64,000 bases of DNA from Fen-999 sp041480065 (GTDB lineage: Bacteria; Pseudomonadota; Gammaproteobacteria; Burkholderiales; Rhodocyclaceae), in NCBI GenBank assembly GCA_041480065.1, contig JBGOZF010000012.1:13105-77104 (forward strand), written 5' to 3'. The notes beneath the pieces are model-generated. The model saw only the letters and a list, made by a program, of their open reading frames with translations. It was not told the origin of the DNA and did no database searches. The position numbers and the translations under genes were made by a program. This document shows positions 38,028-47,195 of this stretch, in pieces. Each line of letters starts with the position of its first letter. The first letter of the stretch is position 1.

Positions 38028-39869
38028 ATGTCGTCCGAGAGCACGCAGGAAATCAACGGTTCGTCCTTCGGCGATCAAGCGACCGAGGACAACATCGAAC
38101 TCGAGAAGACCAGCCTGCTGTTCCGCAACGTGGGTCTGGCGCAGGCGGTCACGGTCATCAACGCCACCGTGCTGCTGTACGTTCTCGGTGCAATGTCGCC
38201 GCCGGCGTGGGCGATCGCATGGTGGCTGGCGGCACTGGCGTTGGCGGCGGCTCGCTTTGGTCTTGCGCGCCGGTTCTTCGCCCGCAACCCCGGCCCACCG
38301 GAGGCGCGCATCTGGAAGCGGCGCGCGTTATCGGGCGCCTTGCTTGCCGGGCTGCTTTGGGGGGGCGGCGCCAGTGCCATGATGCTCGCCGATCCGACCG
38401 CCACGCGCCTGTTCGTCGCGTTGGTGATGTCAGGCATGGCTGCCGGCGCTGTGGCGATCCTGTCGGCAGTGCCGGCGGCGTTTCGAGCCTACGCCTTGCC
38501 GGTCATGCTGTCGGTCATCGCGACCGCAGCCTTTGACGCGCACGGGCAAACCGACTGGATCCTCGCCTTTCTCGGCGCGCTGTTCATGTATGCCTTGCTG
38601 CGCAGTGCGCGCTATTTTCACGACAGCCTGGACAGCTCGATCCGGCTGGCGATGCGCATGAAACGAATGGCAGGGCAACTGGAGGAAGCCCGGGTGGCCG
38701 CCGAGGCGGCGTCCATCGCCAAGAGCCAGTTTCTTGCCACCATGTCGCACGAGATCCGCACGCCGATGAACGGCATCCTGGGCATGGCGCAACTGTTGCT
38801 GATGCCCGGTCTCGAGGAGACCGAAACGCGCGACTATGCGCGCACGATCCTGAACTCCGGGCAGACGCTGCTCACCCTTCTGAACGACATCCTCGACTTG
38901 TCCAAGGTTGAGGCCGGCAAGTTCGAGCTGAATCGGGCGGTCTTCGATCCCGGACAGGTGGTCGCCGAGACGGCGGCCTTGTTTGCCGAAATGGCCGGCA
39001 ACAAGGATGTCACCATCGAAGCAGTCTGGAAGGGGCCCGAATCGACCCGTTACTGGGGTGATCCGATCCGGCTGCGGCAAATGCTGTCGAATTTCGTCAA
39101 CAATGCGATCAAGTTCACCTGGCGGGGATTGGTTCGCATCGAAGCCGCGCAGGTCATGTCGGCCGACCAGGTGCCGATGCTCGAGTTTGCCGTCAGCGAC
39201 ACCGGCATTGGCATTCCGGAAGCCAAGCAGGCGCTGCTGTTCCAGCCCTTCTCGCAGGTCGATGCTTCGATCACGCGCGAATTCGGCGGCACCGGCCTGG
39301 GGCTCTCGATCACAAAGAGCCTCGCGCAACTGATGGGCGGCGATGTCGGAATTGACAGCGAGGTTGGCAAGGGAGCCCGGTTCTGGTTTCGCATCCCGGC
39401 CAGCGTCGTATCCCCCGGGGAAGATGGGCGTCAGATCGGCAGGGACGAGGACTCGGGGCGCTCGCTAACGACCGCCCTGTCGATCGCGGGCAGCCGCATC
39501 CTGCTGGTCGAGGACAATCCGGTCAGCCGGAAGGTCATGGAAGCCATCTTGTTGCGGGCAGGGGCCAGCATCGACAGGGCGGAGAACGGCCGACAGGCCG
39601 TCGACACGATCAGACAGGGCGTGATCCCGGACCTTGTCCTGATGGACTGCCAGATGCCGGTTATGGACGGTTTTGAGGCGACCCGGGAAATCCGGCGCTG
39701 GGAACAGACGACCGGCAGGCAGAGGCTGCCGATCATCGCGCTGACGGCACGGGCATTCGACGACGACCGCAAGCGTTGCCTTGATGCAGGAATGGACGAT
39801 TTTCTGGCCAAGCCCGTCGACCTGGCAGAGCTGCACGCGGTACTCGGGAGGTGGCTGGCGCCGGCTTGA
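38028..39869 (+). CDS. Hybrid sensor histidine kinase with receiver domain
   Basis: A 613-residue inner-membrane kinase. An N-terminal block of about six hydrophobic helices (residues 35-200) precedes the HisKA domain with MSHEIRTPMNG (His241). The HATPase shows DTGIGIPEAKQ (G1) and GGTGLGLSITK (G2). The C-terminal receiver keeps LLVEDNPVSRKVM and VLMDCQMPVMDGFEATR (phospho-Asp near 539). No DNA-binding output or partner regulator is adjacent, so a separate Hpt or regulator elsewhere is likely. GGAGG precedes the ATG. Confidence 0.9.
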   Translation: MSSESTQEINGSSFGDQATEDNIELEKTSLLFRNVGLAQAVTVINATVLLYVLGAMSPPAWAIAWWLAALALAAARFGLARRFFARNPGPPEARIWKRRALSGALLAGLLWGGGASAMMLADPTATRLFVALVMSGMAAGAVAILSAVPAAFRAYALPVMLSVIATAAFDAHGQTDWILAFLGALFMYALLRSARYFHDSLDSSIRLAMRMKRMAGQLEEARVAAEAASIAKSQFLATMSHEIRTPMNGILGMAQLLLMPGLEETETRDYARTILNSGQTLLTLLNDILDLSKVEAGKFELNRAVFDPGQVVAETAALFAEMAGNKDVTIEAVWKGPESTRYWGDPIRLRQMLSNFVNNAIKFTWRGLVRIEAAQVMSADQVPMLEFAVSDTGIGIPEAKQALLFQPFSQVDASITREFGGTGLGLSITKSLAQLMGGDVGIDSEVGKGARFWFRIPASVVSPGEDGRQIGRDEDSGRSLTTALSIAGSRILLVEDNPVSRKVMEAILLRAGASIDRAENGRQAVDTIRQGVIPDLVLMDCQMPVMDGFEATREIRRWEQTTGRQRLPIIALTARAFDDDRKRCLDAGMDDFLAKPVDLAELHAVLGRWLAPA

Positions 39870-39888
39870 TCCCAGAAACAGCAGTTAC

Positions 39889-40014
39889 ACCGCCAAGGAC
39901 GCAAAGGACGCCAAGGAAAACAAGGCCTTTGATATCTGGGGGCCTTCACCTTCCCTGCGACACATGCATCGTCTCAAGATCGCCTTCCTTTGCGTCCTTG
40001 GCGTCCTTTGCGGT
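39889..40014. repeat. AAAGGACGC-armed palindromic repeat, full-length copy 3
   Basis: A 126-bp element from ACCGCCAAGGACGC to GCGTCCTTTGCGGT, between the 3' ends of the hybrid kinase and a leftward small gene. Its interior (AAAACAAGGCCTTTGATATCT...TCAAGATCGCCT) resembles copy 2 in the same orientation and copy 4 in inverted orientation. Confidence 0.88.
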
Positions 40015-40073
40015 GAATGAACTGAGGTTTTCGGGTCTTGATTACTTGACGCCGGGAGCGCGATGGGTGGCGG

Positions 40074-40334
40074 TCAGGCCTTCGCGACCTCGTTGAGCGC
40101 GAACTTGCCGGTTCCCAATTCGGTCCGCACCAGCAGCGGGAAGCGTTCGCCCGGGTAGCGGCCGTCGCGCGCAATGTTGTAGCCGATGATGATGCCGCGC
40201 ACGATGCCGATCTTGACGTTGCGGCCGACATAAAGTCCCCTGCGCGAGGCGCTCCGGACAAGCTCGATGATGTTCTCGGCGTTTGCTGCCTGAGGGGTGT
40301 TGCGCCTTGTCCGGGTGGCCACGTCGATCTCCAT
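40074..40334 (-). CDS. Small conserved-looking protein of unknown function
   Basis: An 86-residue basic protein (RTRRNTPQAANAENIIELVRSASRRGLYVGRN is its first part in segments, then IGIVRGIIIGYNIARDGRYPGERFPLL). A beta-rich second half ends in TGKFALNEVAKA. No signal peptide, membrane helix or recognised domain. The ATG at 40334 is used; a TTG at 40352 would add six residues. It is divergent from the AraC-type gene, with about 225 bp between. Confidence 0.5.
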   Translation of the reverse strand: MEIDVATRTRRNTPQAANAENIIELVRSASRRGLYVGRNVKIGIVRGIIIGYNIARDGRYPGERFPLLVRTELGTGKFALNEVAKA

Positions 40335-40457
40335 GATTCGCTGTGTCTGCAATACCGTTTACGGCACCCAGGATATATGACTTTAGGCATGCTGACCAGG
40401 GCCGGCTGGCGGCTGCGCTTGCGGCGGGGAGTGGACTTGGGGCATTCAAGCGCCGCC

Positions 40458-40483
40458 CGTTAAGATTCGTTAAGACGTTAAGA
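40458..40483 (+). promoter_or_regulatory. Triple CGTTAAGA direct repeat upstream of AraC-type gene
   Basis: CGTTAAGA occurs at 40458-40465, 40468-40475 and 40476-40483, followed by GGTTCTTAA, which pairs with the last TTAAGA. It lies about 75 bp before the regulator's ATG, in an otherwise empty divergent spacer. It is a plausible operator, possibly for the neighbouring regulator itself. Confidence 0.45.
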
Positions 40484-40559
40484 GGTTCTTAATGTTCGAA
40501 CTCCCAGAATCCACAACAAAGAAACGGGTAAATCCGACAGATTCAGGAGGAGATCGATC

Positions 40560-41393
40560 ATGGGGGAGAAGGCAACGGTGGCCGGCGATTTCGCGCAAGA
40601 CGAAACGCCGGCATGCTTTGGAGTGGCCGGATCGGCGCGTCGTTCTGTCGCTGCGGGTGCGAGGGAGCTGCTGGTCCAGATTCACCAGCACGACGGCGGC
40701 CATTCGCGTAGCGCAGCAGACCAGGAAGGCGCGTCCGCCGCCGCGCGGTATTTTCTGCTTCTGATCGACACCGGCGAAACCGCCGGCCAGACCGGGCGAA
40801 CCATGCCCAGCCAGACCAGCGCGACGCTCGACAAGACGGCGCTGGCCGAACAATGTCCGCGCTGGCGGCAGTTCGCGTTCCGGCCGATTGCCGCTGATCA
40901 GGGGCTGGCGGCGGTCGTCAGGAGCCACGTCGCCATGCTGGCCGAGCAGTCCGCCAACATCGATCCGGCCGCCGCGGCCTCGATGGCTCCCGTCACGATC
41001 GGGCTGGTCGCCGCCCTGCTCAATTCCCTTGATGCGCGCGTGGCGGCCGAGCCGGCCAACCTGCCCGCCTATCACCGGAGGCGGATCAAGGACTTCGTCC
41101 TCAACAACCTGTGCAATCCGATGCTCGACGTCGACATGGTCGCCGAAGCCGTCGGCTTGTCCGCCCGCTACATTCACCAACTGTTCGAGGACGAGCCCGC
41201 CAGCCTGATGCAATGGATCATCACCAAGCGCCTGGTGCATTGCCGCGGACTGCTGATCGATCAGAAGCGCCGGCACTGGAAGATCAGCCAGATTGCATAT
41301 GATTCAGGGTTCAACGATCTCGCGCACTTCTCGCGCAGCTTCCGCAAGTTTTTCAACCTATCGCCGTCGCAGGCACGCGCCGGGGCGCTCTGA
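40560..41393 (+). CDS. AraC-family transcriptional regulator
   Basis: A 277-residue protein. The C-terminal 100 residues form a standard double helix-turn-helix: IKDFVLNNLCNPMLDVDMVAEAVGLS, then SQIAYDSGFNDLAHFSRSFRKFFNLSPSQAR. The N-terminal half resembles the AraC_binding_2 type (YFLLLIDTGETAGQTGR) but seems to lack most of the usual cupin core after that point, so ligand sensing may be altered. AGGAGG at 40545-40550 sets the start. It is upstream of, and codirectional with, the cytochrome operon after a 275-bp gap, so it could regulate it. Confidence 0.85.
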   Translation: MGEKATVAGDFAQDETPACFGVAGSARRSVAAGARELLVQIHQHDGGHSRSAADQEGASAAARYFLLLIDTGETAGQTGRTMPSQTSATLDKTALAEQCPRWRQFAFRPIAADQGLAAVVRSHVAMLAEQSANIDPAAAASMAPVTIGLVAALLNSLDARVAAEPANLPAYHRRRIKDFVLNNLCNPMLDVDMVAEAVGLSARYIHQLFEDEPASLMQWIITKRLVHCRGLLIDQKRRHWKISQIAYDSGFNDLAHFSRSFRKFFNLSPSQARAGAL

Positions 41394-41668
41394 TTTCGCA
41401 TCGTCCGCCGCCGAAATCGGCATCAAGGCACGGGCTCGCCCGCGCGCCGCGTCCTGTGCAGTGCAGCAGCACTTTTCGACAACAAATCGCGCATTCCTGG
41501 GCAAGACAAGAGCATCCGCGGCACTTAACCTTGGACATAACAGGCAGGCGTCATCGAAAAGACCGCCGACCGACTGAAAGTTGAAGCTATCTAGTGATTG
41601 CACGGCTGTCGTACCGGCACCAACGGTGCATGAATACGAAGGTGGGACCCACGGGAGGAAGAACATTC
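41394..41668. other. 275-bp intergenic region before the decaheme cytochrome gene
   Basis: No gene or convincing sigma-70 promoter is seen. A small hairpin (GCACC-aac-GGTGC, near 41625) and the GGGAGG Shine-Dalgarno lie near the 3' end. Control elements for the cytochrome operon are expected here but not recognisable. Confidence 0.4.
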
Positions 41669-42694
41669 ATGAAAGTCAATCCAGGAAGCAGCCTCTCTGC
41701 ATTGCGCCTTGGTCTGGCGGGCATTTTGCTCGTTCTGGGCCTCTGTAGCGGGCGCGCCGCATTTGCCGAAGCCGACCCCATGGCCGGCGCAAGATATGTG
41801 GGCGAAAAGAAATGCGTCAGCTGCCACGACGTCGAGAAGGCCTTCTTTGGCCACACGCAGCACTCAAGGGCGTTTCGCGAGAACCCGCGCAATGACGTCG
41901 AAAAGGCGGTCTGCGAGGCCTGCCACGGCCCCGGTTCGCTGCACGTCGAAGATACCAAGGACAAGACCCTGATCATCGGCTTCGACAAGGAGTGGGGCAC
42001 GCCCATCGACAAGCAGAACGGCCAATGCCTGACCTGCCATTCCGGCGGCCAGCGCATGCACTGGCCCGGCTCCATCCACGCCACCAACAAGCTCGGCTGT
42101 TCGGATTGCCATAACCCGATGGCACGCTTCTCGGCCAACGGCCTGATGAAGAAGGCCGGCATTACCGAAACCTGCCAAAGCTGCCACCAGCAGCAGCGCG
42201 CCGAGTTCCGCAAGAAGTCGCACATGCCGGTCCCGGAAGGCAAGATGACCTGCGAGGACTGCCACAATCCGCACGGCAGCAGTGGCAAGCGGCTGCTCAA
42301 GGCCGACAGCGTCAATGAACTCTGCTACACCTGCCACGCAGAAAAGCGCGGCCCCTTCCTCTGGGAGCATGCACCGGTGCGGGAGAACTGCCTGAACTGC
42401 CACGCCGCCCATGGCTCCAACGCCGACAAGCTGCTGGTCCAGCCCCGTCCGTTCCTGTGCTCAGGATGCCACAGCACGACCGGCTCGATGGGACATTTGG
42501 TTTGGGGCAACAACACGCTGGGTTCCGTCGTGAATGGCGACCCGACCTCGCTCGGCCGAAACAATGCGGGCCAGCAGGTCAATGCCGGGGCGACGATTGT
42601 TTCCAGCAAGCGCATGACCGGCCGCTCCTGCCAGAACTGCCACTCGACGATCCATGGCAGTAACAGTCCTTCCGGCGCCCGCTTCCAGCGCTGA
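41669..42694 (+). CDS. Decaheme c-type cytochrome, DmsE/MtrA family
   Basis: A 341-residue periplasmic cytochrome. A signal peptide (cut near AFA-EAD, residue 33) is followed by exactly ten CxxCH motifs, the first CVSCH at 49-53 and the last CQNCH near 321. Extra histidines provide the bis-His ligands. Length and heme count match MtrA/MtoA/PioA, which insert into an MtrB-type barrel to carry electrons through the outer membrane. GGGAGG precedes the ATG. The barrel gene begins 20 bp downstream. Direction of electron flow cannot be read from sequence. Confidence 0.93.
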   Translation: MKVNPGSSLSALRLGLAGILLVLGLCSGRAAFAEADPMAGARYVGEKKCVSCHDVEKAFFGHTQHSRAFRENPRNDVEKAVCEACHGPGSLHVEDTKDKTLIIGFDKEWGTPIDKQNGQCLTCHSGGQRMHWPGSIHATNKLGCSDCHNPMARFSANGLMKKAGITETCQSCHQQQRAEFRKKSHMPVPEGKMTCEDCHNPHGSSGKRLLKADSVNELCYTCHAEKRGPFLWEHAPVRENCLNCHAAHGSNADKLLVQPRPFLCSGCHSTTGSMGHLVWGNNTLGSVVNGDPTSLGRNNAGQQVNAGATIVSSKRMTGRSCQNCHSTIHGSNSPSGARFQR

Positions 42695-42714
42695 GCCGAA
42701 ACCGGAGAAGACAC

Positions 42715-45700
42715 ATGAGCCAACAGAAGACAAAAGCTTTCGGGAGATGCGGCATGAGGATTCGTCTGCACCTTAAGGTCATGACCTGCTGTGTCGCGGC
42801 AGCCGTCGCGCAACTCGGTGCCGAGCAGGCATTCGCCGACTCCGGTGTCGGAGTCGATACGGCACTCGGCAATGCTCTCAACCCTCCCGGCCGATCGGCA
42901 ATGCCCCGGACGCTGGATACGGAGGGCTTCGACAGCGTGCGGCGCTCGCCCACGGGCCAACTCTATGGCGTTCCTTACGATGTCAGCGAGGAGCCGACCA
43001 AGACCGAGGGCGGCTGGGAATATACCGGTGGCGTCGAGGCCGGCGTGCTCGGCGGCGATGCCGGCAAGAAGAACGCGATATTCCGCAAGTACAAGGACCT
43101 GAAGAATGGGCCCTACCTCGACTACTTTGAAGTCGAGGCCGACAAGCCAGGGGACGCCCGTTACATCCAGGCTTTCGGCGGAGGCGCCGGAAGGAATGAC
43201 CAGTTCTACGGCTTCCAGTTCGGCCGCTACAACGACTGGAAGGTGAAGCTGTTCTACAACGAGACCATCCACGTCTTCACCGATACATGGAAGTCGCTGT
43301 TCAGTGGTGAGGGTACTGGCAATCTGACGACCGGATTGCCTCAGGCGACCATGGATACAACCACCGCACTCGTCGCCGTGAATGTCAAGAACGCAGCGTC
43401 GGTTGCGTGCTCAATGGCCGCACCATGCTGGAGGTATGGCGGGCAAATTTACGCTAGCAACGTGGCACAAAACGCCATTAACGGTATGTCCGGGACCTAC
43501 AACAACGGCTCCAACCCGGCTACCTACAGTGGCCCGCAGACCAACATCGCGTCCGCCATCAGCGCAAGGTTGGCTGCAACCGATGCCAGCGAGCTGAGTC
43601 TAGTTCGGAAAAAGGGTGGCGCCCGGATCGATGCGACGCTTACCAATTTCTGGAAGGGCTACGCCAGCTACACCCAGGAGGATCGCAAGGGCGCACGTCC
43701 GTTCGCCATGAACGAGGGCAATATATCCTACGAAATTGCCGAGCCGATCGATTACACGACCCACGAGCTACTTGCCGGCTTGCAGTATGCCGACTCCCTG
43801 ACCCAAGCGAATCTGCGAGCATCTCTGTCGATGTTCCGCAATCACATCGATGTTCTGAATGTTCGGGACCCCTTGATGTCCGAAGCGACATCGAATGGCG
43901 GGGTGCAGACGGCCACTTACGACCTGTACCCAGACAACAATGCTTTCAACCTGAAGGGCGAATTTGCGCGCAATCTGCCGGACTTGTTCAAGGGTCGGTT
44001 TACCGCTGTGATGTCGTGGGGTACCAACCGGCAAAACGACGACTTGCTGGCCCCGATTTCGGCAGCCCAGAGCGCCGATCTCGCGGCCGCCGGGGTTACC
44101 ACGTTGAGTGGCAACAGCGCAGGTTACGCGGTCGGCAGCGCCGCCTACAACAATGCCATGCTGGTGAGTAACTGGAACACCACTGCTGCACTGAGCCAGC
44201 CGACCGCCAAGCAGCGCATCGACAACAAGCTGCTTGATCTGGGCTTGTCTCTGAAGCCCATCGATGACCTGAGCGTCAAGGGCAGCTTCCGCATGTACGA
44301 AACAGTCAACAAGGGCGGCTACATGGCTTACAACCCGCTCACCGGTCAGTTCGGCAGGGGATTCGCCGACGGTAACAACCTCACCAACCTGGATGCGGTG
44401 GTGGGGCTGAGGCCTGGAGCGACGCCCGGAACGGCCAACAGTTGCTATATTCCGGCAGGATATCCGGCAGTTCCCGGTTGCATATTCGTCGGCACAGCCG
44501 CTGCCGCCACCGCTGGCAGCGCCAACGGCGCCAACGTCCCAGTCTTCGGCCAGGCGCGATCGACCAAGCAGACCAACTACGGCTTGGCCGCCGACTACGA
44601 CCTGACCCGGACCAGCAGTGTCAATGCCTCCTTGGAGCGTGAGGACTTCAAGCGCAACTTCAGGGAACGCGACAATACCTGGGAAGACAAACTCAAGCTG
44701 GGCTATGTCAACCGTGCCTTGGGTGATGCCACGCTGCGTACGTCTTTTGAGGCCGACCGTAAGCGAGGTGGGGATTACCGGTATCGAACCTTCGAGGATC
44801 TTGGCACCGGGCTTCCGGGGCTTGACCCGGCAACACAGATCAGACTAGCAGGAACACTGGGCTACCTAGCCTTTAGTCCCGCTGGAGGAACAGTCGTCAA
44901 TAACGCCAACCTCTTCAACCGGTATTCGTACTATTTCCGCAAGTACGATCAGGCAGATCGGGACCAATTGATACTCAACGGTCGCCTGAACTACCTGGCC
45001 CGCGACAATCTCGACCTGGGAGCGACGGTTCAGTTCAAGAACGTCAAGTATCCCGATTCCTTCTATGGTCTGGAGAAGGACAACCAGGATTCACTGACCC
45101 TCGACCTCAATTACCAGCCGTCGGCCGGCGAGCAACTCTATGCCTTCTACTCCTTCCAGAAGGCGAAAAAGTCGATGAACCTGAACGCTGGCACCGCGTT
45201 GGTTCCGGTCATCAATACGTGTACGGCTGCAAATATCGCCTTGTACGGCTATTCAGCCTGTTCCGACAACGTGAACGGCCTTGGCGGTTCGCGTCCGGCG
45301 TCGGACGCCTGGACGTCGGATACGAACGACCGCAACGATGTGTTCGGCTTGGGATTCCAGAAGGATCTCGGCAGGGTGAAGCTTGGAATCGACTATACCT
45401 ATTCGAGCAGTAAGACCGATATCAGCTATGCATACGGCAGCACCGCGCTTTCGGGCACTGCTGCAACGCAGCTTGCGATGGCCGCGATTGCCGGCAGTGC
45501 GCTGCCGAGCATGACCTTCGTCCAGCACACCCTGAGCGTCAACGTCATCATCCCGATCGACAAGCGCATGTCGGTGCGGCTGTTCGACCGCTTCGAGATC
45601 GGTAGGGTCAAGGACTGGCACTACGACGGCGTGATCAAGAATGCCGTTGCCGCGTACGACAGCGGCACCTTGCTGCTCGATTCCGGTCCGCAGAACTACC

Positions 45701-45741
45701 ACGCCAACATTGTCGGCGTCTTTCTTCAGTACAAGTTGTGA
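42715..45741 (+). CDS. MtrB/PioB-family outer-membrane beta-barrel protein
   Basis: A 1008-residue outer-membrane protein. After a signal peptide (ending near AFA-DSG, residue 42) come YGVPYDVSEEPTKTEGGWEY-type start sequence, alternating aromatic beta strands, repeated plug/strand motifs (YFEVEADKPGDARYI; GYASYTQEDRKGARPF), and a final strand VGVFLQYKL. It is the partner sheath for the decaheme cytochrome. It is longer than Shewanella MtrB (about 700 residues) and shows no CxxC in the mature N-terminus. Several loops (about residues 225-290 and 575-615) are Ala/Asn/Gly-rich and lower in GC than neighbours. Confidence 0.88.
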   Translation: MSQQKTKAFGRCGMRIRLHLKVMTCCVAAAVAQLGAEQAFADSGVGVDTALGNALNPPGRSAMPRTLDTEGFDSVRRSPTGQLYGVPYDVSEEPTKTEGGWEYTGGVEAGVLGGDAGKKNAIFRKYKDLKNGPYLDYFEVEADKPGDARYIQAFGGGAGRNDQFYGFQFGRYNDWKVKLFYNETIHVFTDTWKSLFSGEGTGNLTTGLPQATMDTTTALVAVNVKNAASVACSMAAPCWRYGGQIYASNVAQNAINGMSGTYNNGSNPATYSGPQTNIASAISARLAATDASELSLVRKKGGARIDATLTNFWKGYASYTQEDRKGARPFAMNEGNISYEIAEPIDYTTHELLAGLQYADSLTQANLRASLSMFRNHIDVLNVRDPLMSEATSNGGVQTATYDLYPDNNAFNLKGEFARNLPDLFKGRFTAVMSWGTNRQNDDLLAPISAAQSADLAAAGVTTLSGNSAGYAVGSAAYNNAMLVSNWNTTAALSQPTAKQRIDNKLLDLGLSLKPIDDLSVKGSFRMYETVNKGGYMAYNPLTGQFGRGFADGNNLTNLDAVVGLRPGATPGTANSCYIPAGYPAVPGCIFVGTAAAATAGSANGANVPVFGQARSTKQTNYGLAADYDLTRTSSVNASLEREDFKRNFRERDNTWEDKLKLGYVNRALGDATLRTSFEADRKRGGDYRYRTFEDLGTGLPGLDPATQIRLAGTLGYLAFSPAGGTVVNNANLFNRYSYYFRKYDQADRDQLILNGRLNYLARDNLDLGATVQFKNVKYPDSFYGLEKDNQDSLTLDLNYQPSAGEQLYAFYSFQKAKKSMNLNAGTALVPVINTCTAANIALYGYSACSDNVNGLGGSRPASDAWTSDTNDRNDVFGLGFQKDLGRVKLGIDYTYSSSKTDISYAYGSTALSGTAATQLAMAAIAGSALPSMTFVQHTLSVNVIIPIDKRMSVRLFDRFEIGRVKDWHYDGVIKNAVAAYDSGTLLLDSGPQNYHANIVGVFLQYKL

Positions 45742-45778
45742 GAACTACATCGCAACACCCTGCCGGAGGAGTTGAAAA

Positions 45779-46426
45779 TTGAAAAACGCTGATCGAGACT
45801 ACAGTCAAAAGGGCAGGCCGGGCCGGGGCGTATTCTGGTTTGCGGCCGCACTGGCCGTGGCGGCAGCGTTTGCCACACCGGCAAACGCCGAGGACGCCAA
45901 GACCCTCGCCACCACCGTCTGCGTTGCCTGTCACGGCGATGACGGCAACAGTGCGATTCCGATGTTCCCCAAGATTGCCGGCCTGCAGGAGACCTACATC
46001 ATCAAGCAGTTGAAGGAGTTCATCTCCGGCCAGCGCAAGAGCGATGTCATGGCGCCTATCGTCGCCAATCTGAAGCCCGAGGATCTTGCCCCGCTGGCGA
46101 CGCACTTCAGCAGCCAGAAGCCGAAAGCCGGCGATGCGCGCGATGCGGCCCTGGTGGAGACGGGCAAGAACTTCTACCTCGATGGCAACGAAGATACCGG
46201 CGTACCTGCCTGCGTCGGCTGCCACCAACCGCAGGCGGTCGGTCACACCGTCTACCCGCGGCTTGCGGGCCAGCACCCCGAGTACCTGGTGCAGCAGTTG
46301 AAGAACTTCGCCAGCGGCGATCGCAGCAACGATGTCAGCCGGTACATGCGCGTGATCGCCAAGCGCATGACCGAGCAGGAAATGAAGGCGGTGGCCGAGT
46401 ACATCGCCAGCCTTGGGGCAAAATAA
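45779..46426 (+). CDS. Diheme cytochrome c4-type protein (first of pair)
   Basis: A 215-residue exported protein with two cytochrome c domains: CVACH at 48-52 and CVGCH at 145-149. Each is followed by the c4 pattern FPKIAGLQ / YPRLAGQHPEYLVQQLKNF. The signal anchor region is residues 18-38 (cut near ANA-EDA). The TTG start at 45779 is supported by a strong GGAGGAG. It follows the barrel gene by 37 bp and is likely the periplasmic carrier for the decaheme conduit. Confidence 0.9.
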   Translation: MKNADRDYSQKGRPGRGVFWFAAALAVAAAFATPANAEDAKTLATTVCVACHGDDGNSAIPMFPKIAGLQETYIIKQLKEFISGQRKSDVMAPIVANLKPEDLAPLATHFSSQKPKAGDARDAALVETGKNFYLDGNEDTGVPACVGCHQPQAVGHTVYPRLAGQHPEYLVQQLKNFASGDRSNDVSRYMRVIAKRMTEQEMKAVAEYIASLGAK

Positions 46427-46455
46427 CGCATGCTGCGGGAACAGGAGGAAATGAC

Positions 46456-47139
46456 GTGACCAGGCTTCTGAACGTAATCATTGTCTTGTTGATTTGGCCG
46501 ATGTCGGCTTCGGCGCAGTTGCTCGCGGTAGCCGATGATTCCGGTACGCCGGTGTGGAACGAGATGAGGGGCGAGAAGCTGATTGCCCTCAAGGCGAAGG
46601 GCGATCCCCTGCGCGGTGAAATCTCCTTCGAGCCGTGCCAGGGCTGCCATCGTGCCGGCGCGGTCGGCCGCACCAGCGGTTCGTACCCGCGACTGGCGGG
46701 GCAGCACGCCACGGTGCTGATCAAGCAGATGACCGATATCCGCGCCGGCCGTCGCAACAACCCGAAGATGGACCCGTTCATCGGCGACCATGCGATATCG
46801 GCGATGGAAATCGCCGATATCGCGGCGTACATATCGGCGCTGCCGATCCCGGACGCAAACGGCAAGGGGCCGGGTACCAGCCTCGCTCGCGGCAAGGAAC
46901 TGTACGTCAAGGATTGCGTGACCTGCCACGGCGACAAAGGTGAGGGCAAGTCCGAGAAGTTCTACCCCATGGTCGCTGCCCAGCATTACCGTTACCTGCT
47001 GCGCGAAGTACAGTTCATTCGCGACGGCGACCGGCGTAATTCGAATCCGGACATGGTCAAGGTCATCAAGTCCTATACGGATACGGATATGGAAGCGGTT
47101 GCCGACTACATGTCGCAGTTGGCGCCGCCGAAGCAGTAG
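46456..47139 (+). CDS. Diheme cytochrome c4-type protein (second of pair)
   Basis: A 227-residue exported protein with CQGCH (61-65) and CVTCH (154-158) plus c4-type YPRLAGQHATVLIKQM and YPMVAAQHYRYLLREV segments. The signal peptide ends near ASA-QLL. The GTG at 46456 follows AGGAGG; the ATG five bases upstream is out of frame and closed immediately. It is a paralogue of the previous gene but with an extended N-terminus, so the two may hand electrons in series. Confidence 0.9.
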   Translation: MTRLLNVIIVLLIWPMSASAQLLAVADDSGTPVWNEMRGEKLIALKAKGDPLRGEISFEPCQGCHRAGAVGRTSGSYPRLAGQHATVLIKQMTDIRAGRRNNPKMDPFIGDHAISAMEIADIAAYISALPIPDANGKGPGTSLARGKELYVKDCVTCHGDKGEGKSEKFYPMVAAQHYRYLLREVQFIRDGDRRNSNPDMVKVIKSYTDTDMEAVADYMSQLAPPKQ

Positions 47140-47155
47140 CGCCGGGCATGACGAC

Positions 47156-47184
47156 TTGAGCGGATGGCCGGCCGCCGATATGAT
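47156..47184 (+). promoter_or_regulatory. Candidate sigma-70 promoter of the HD-GYP gene
   Basis: TTGAGC (47156-47161) and TATGAT (47179-47184) are spaced by exactly 17 bp. The predicted start (about 47191) lies only about 5 nt before the annotated ATG at 47196, implying a nearly leaderless mRNA or a later start codon. Confidence 0.4.
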
Positions 47185-47195
47185 GGCGACCGACC

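Noticed and set aside
40492..40764. 90-codon frame starting MFELPEST overlapping the AraC-type gene
   Set aside because: Out of frame with the helix-turn-helix protein, without a Shine-Dalgarno and of arginine-rich shadow composition; the AGGAGG supports the other start.
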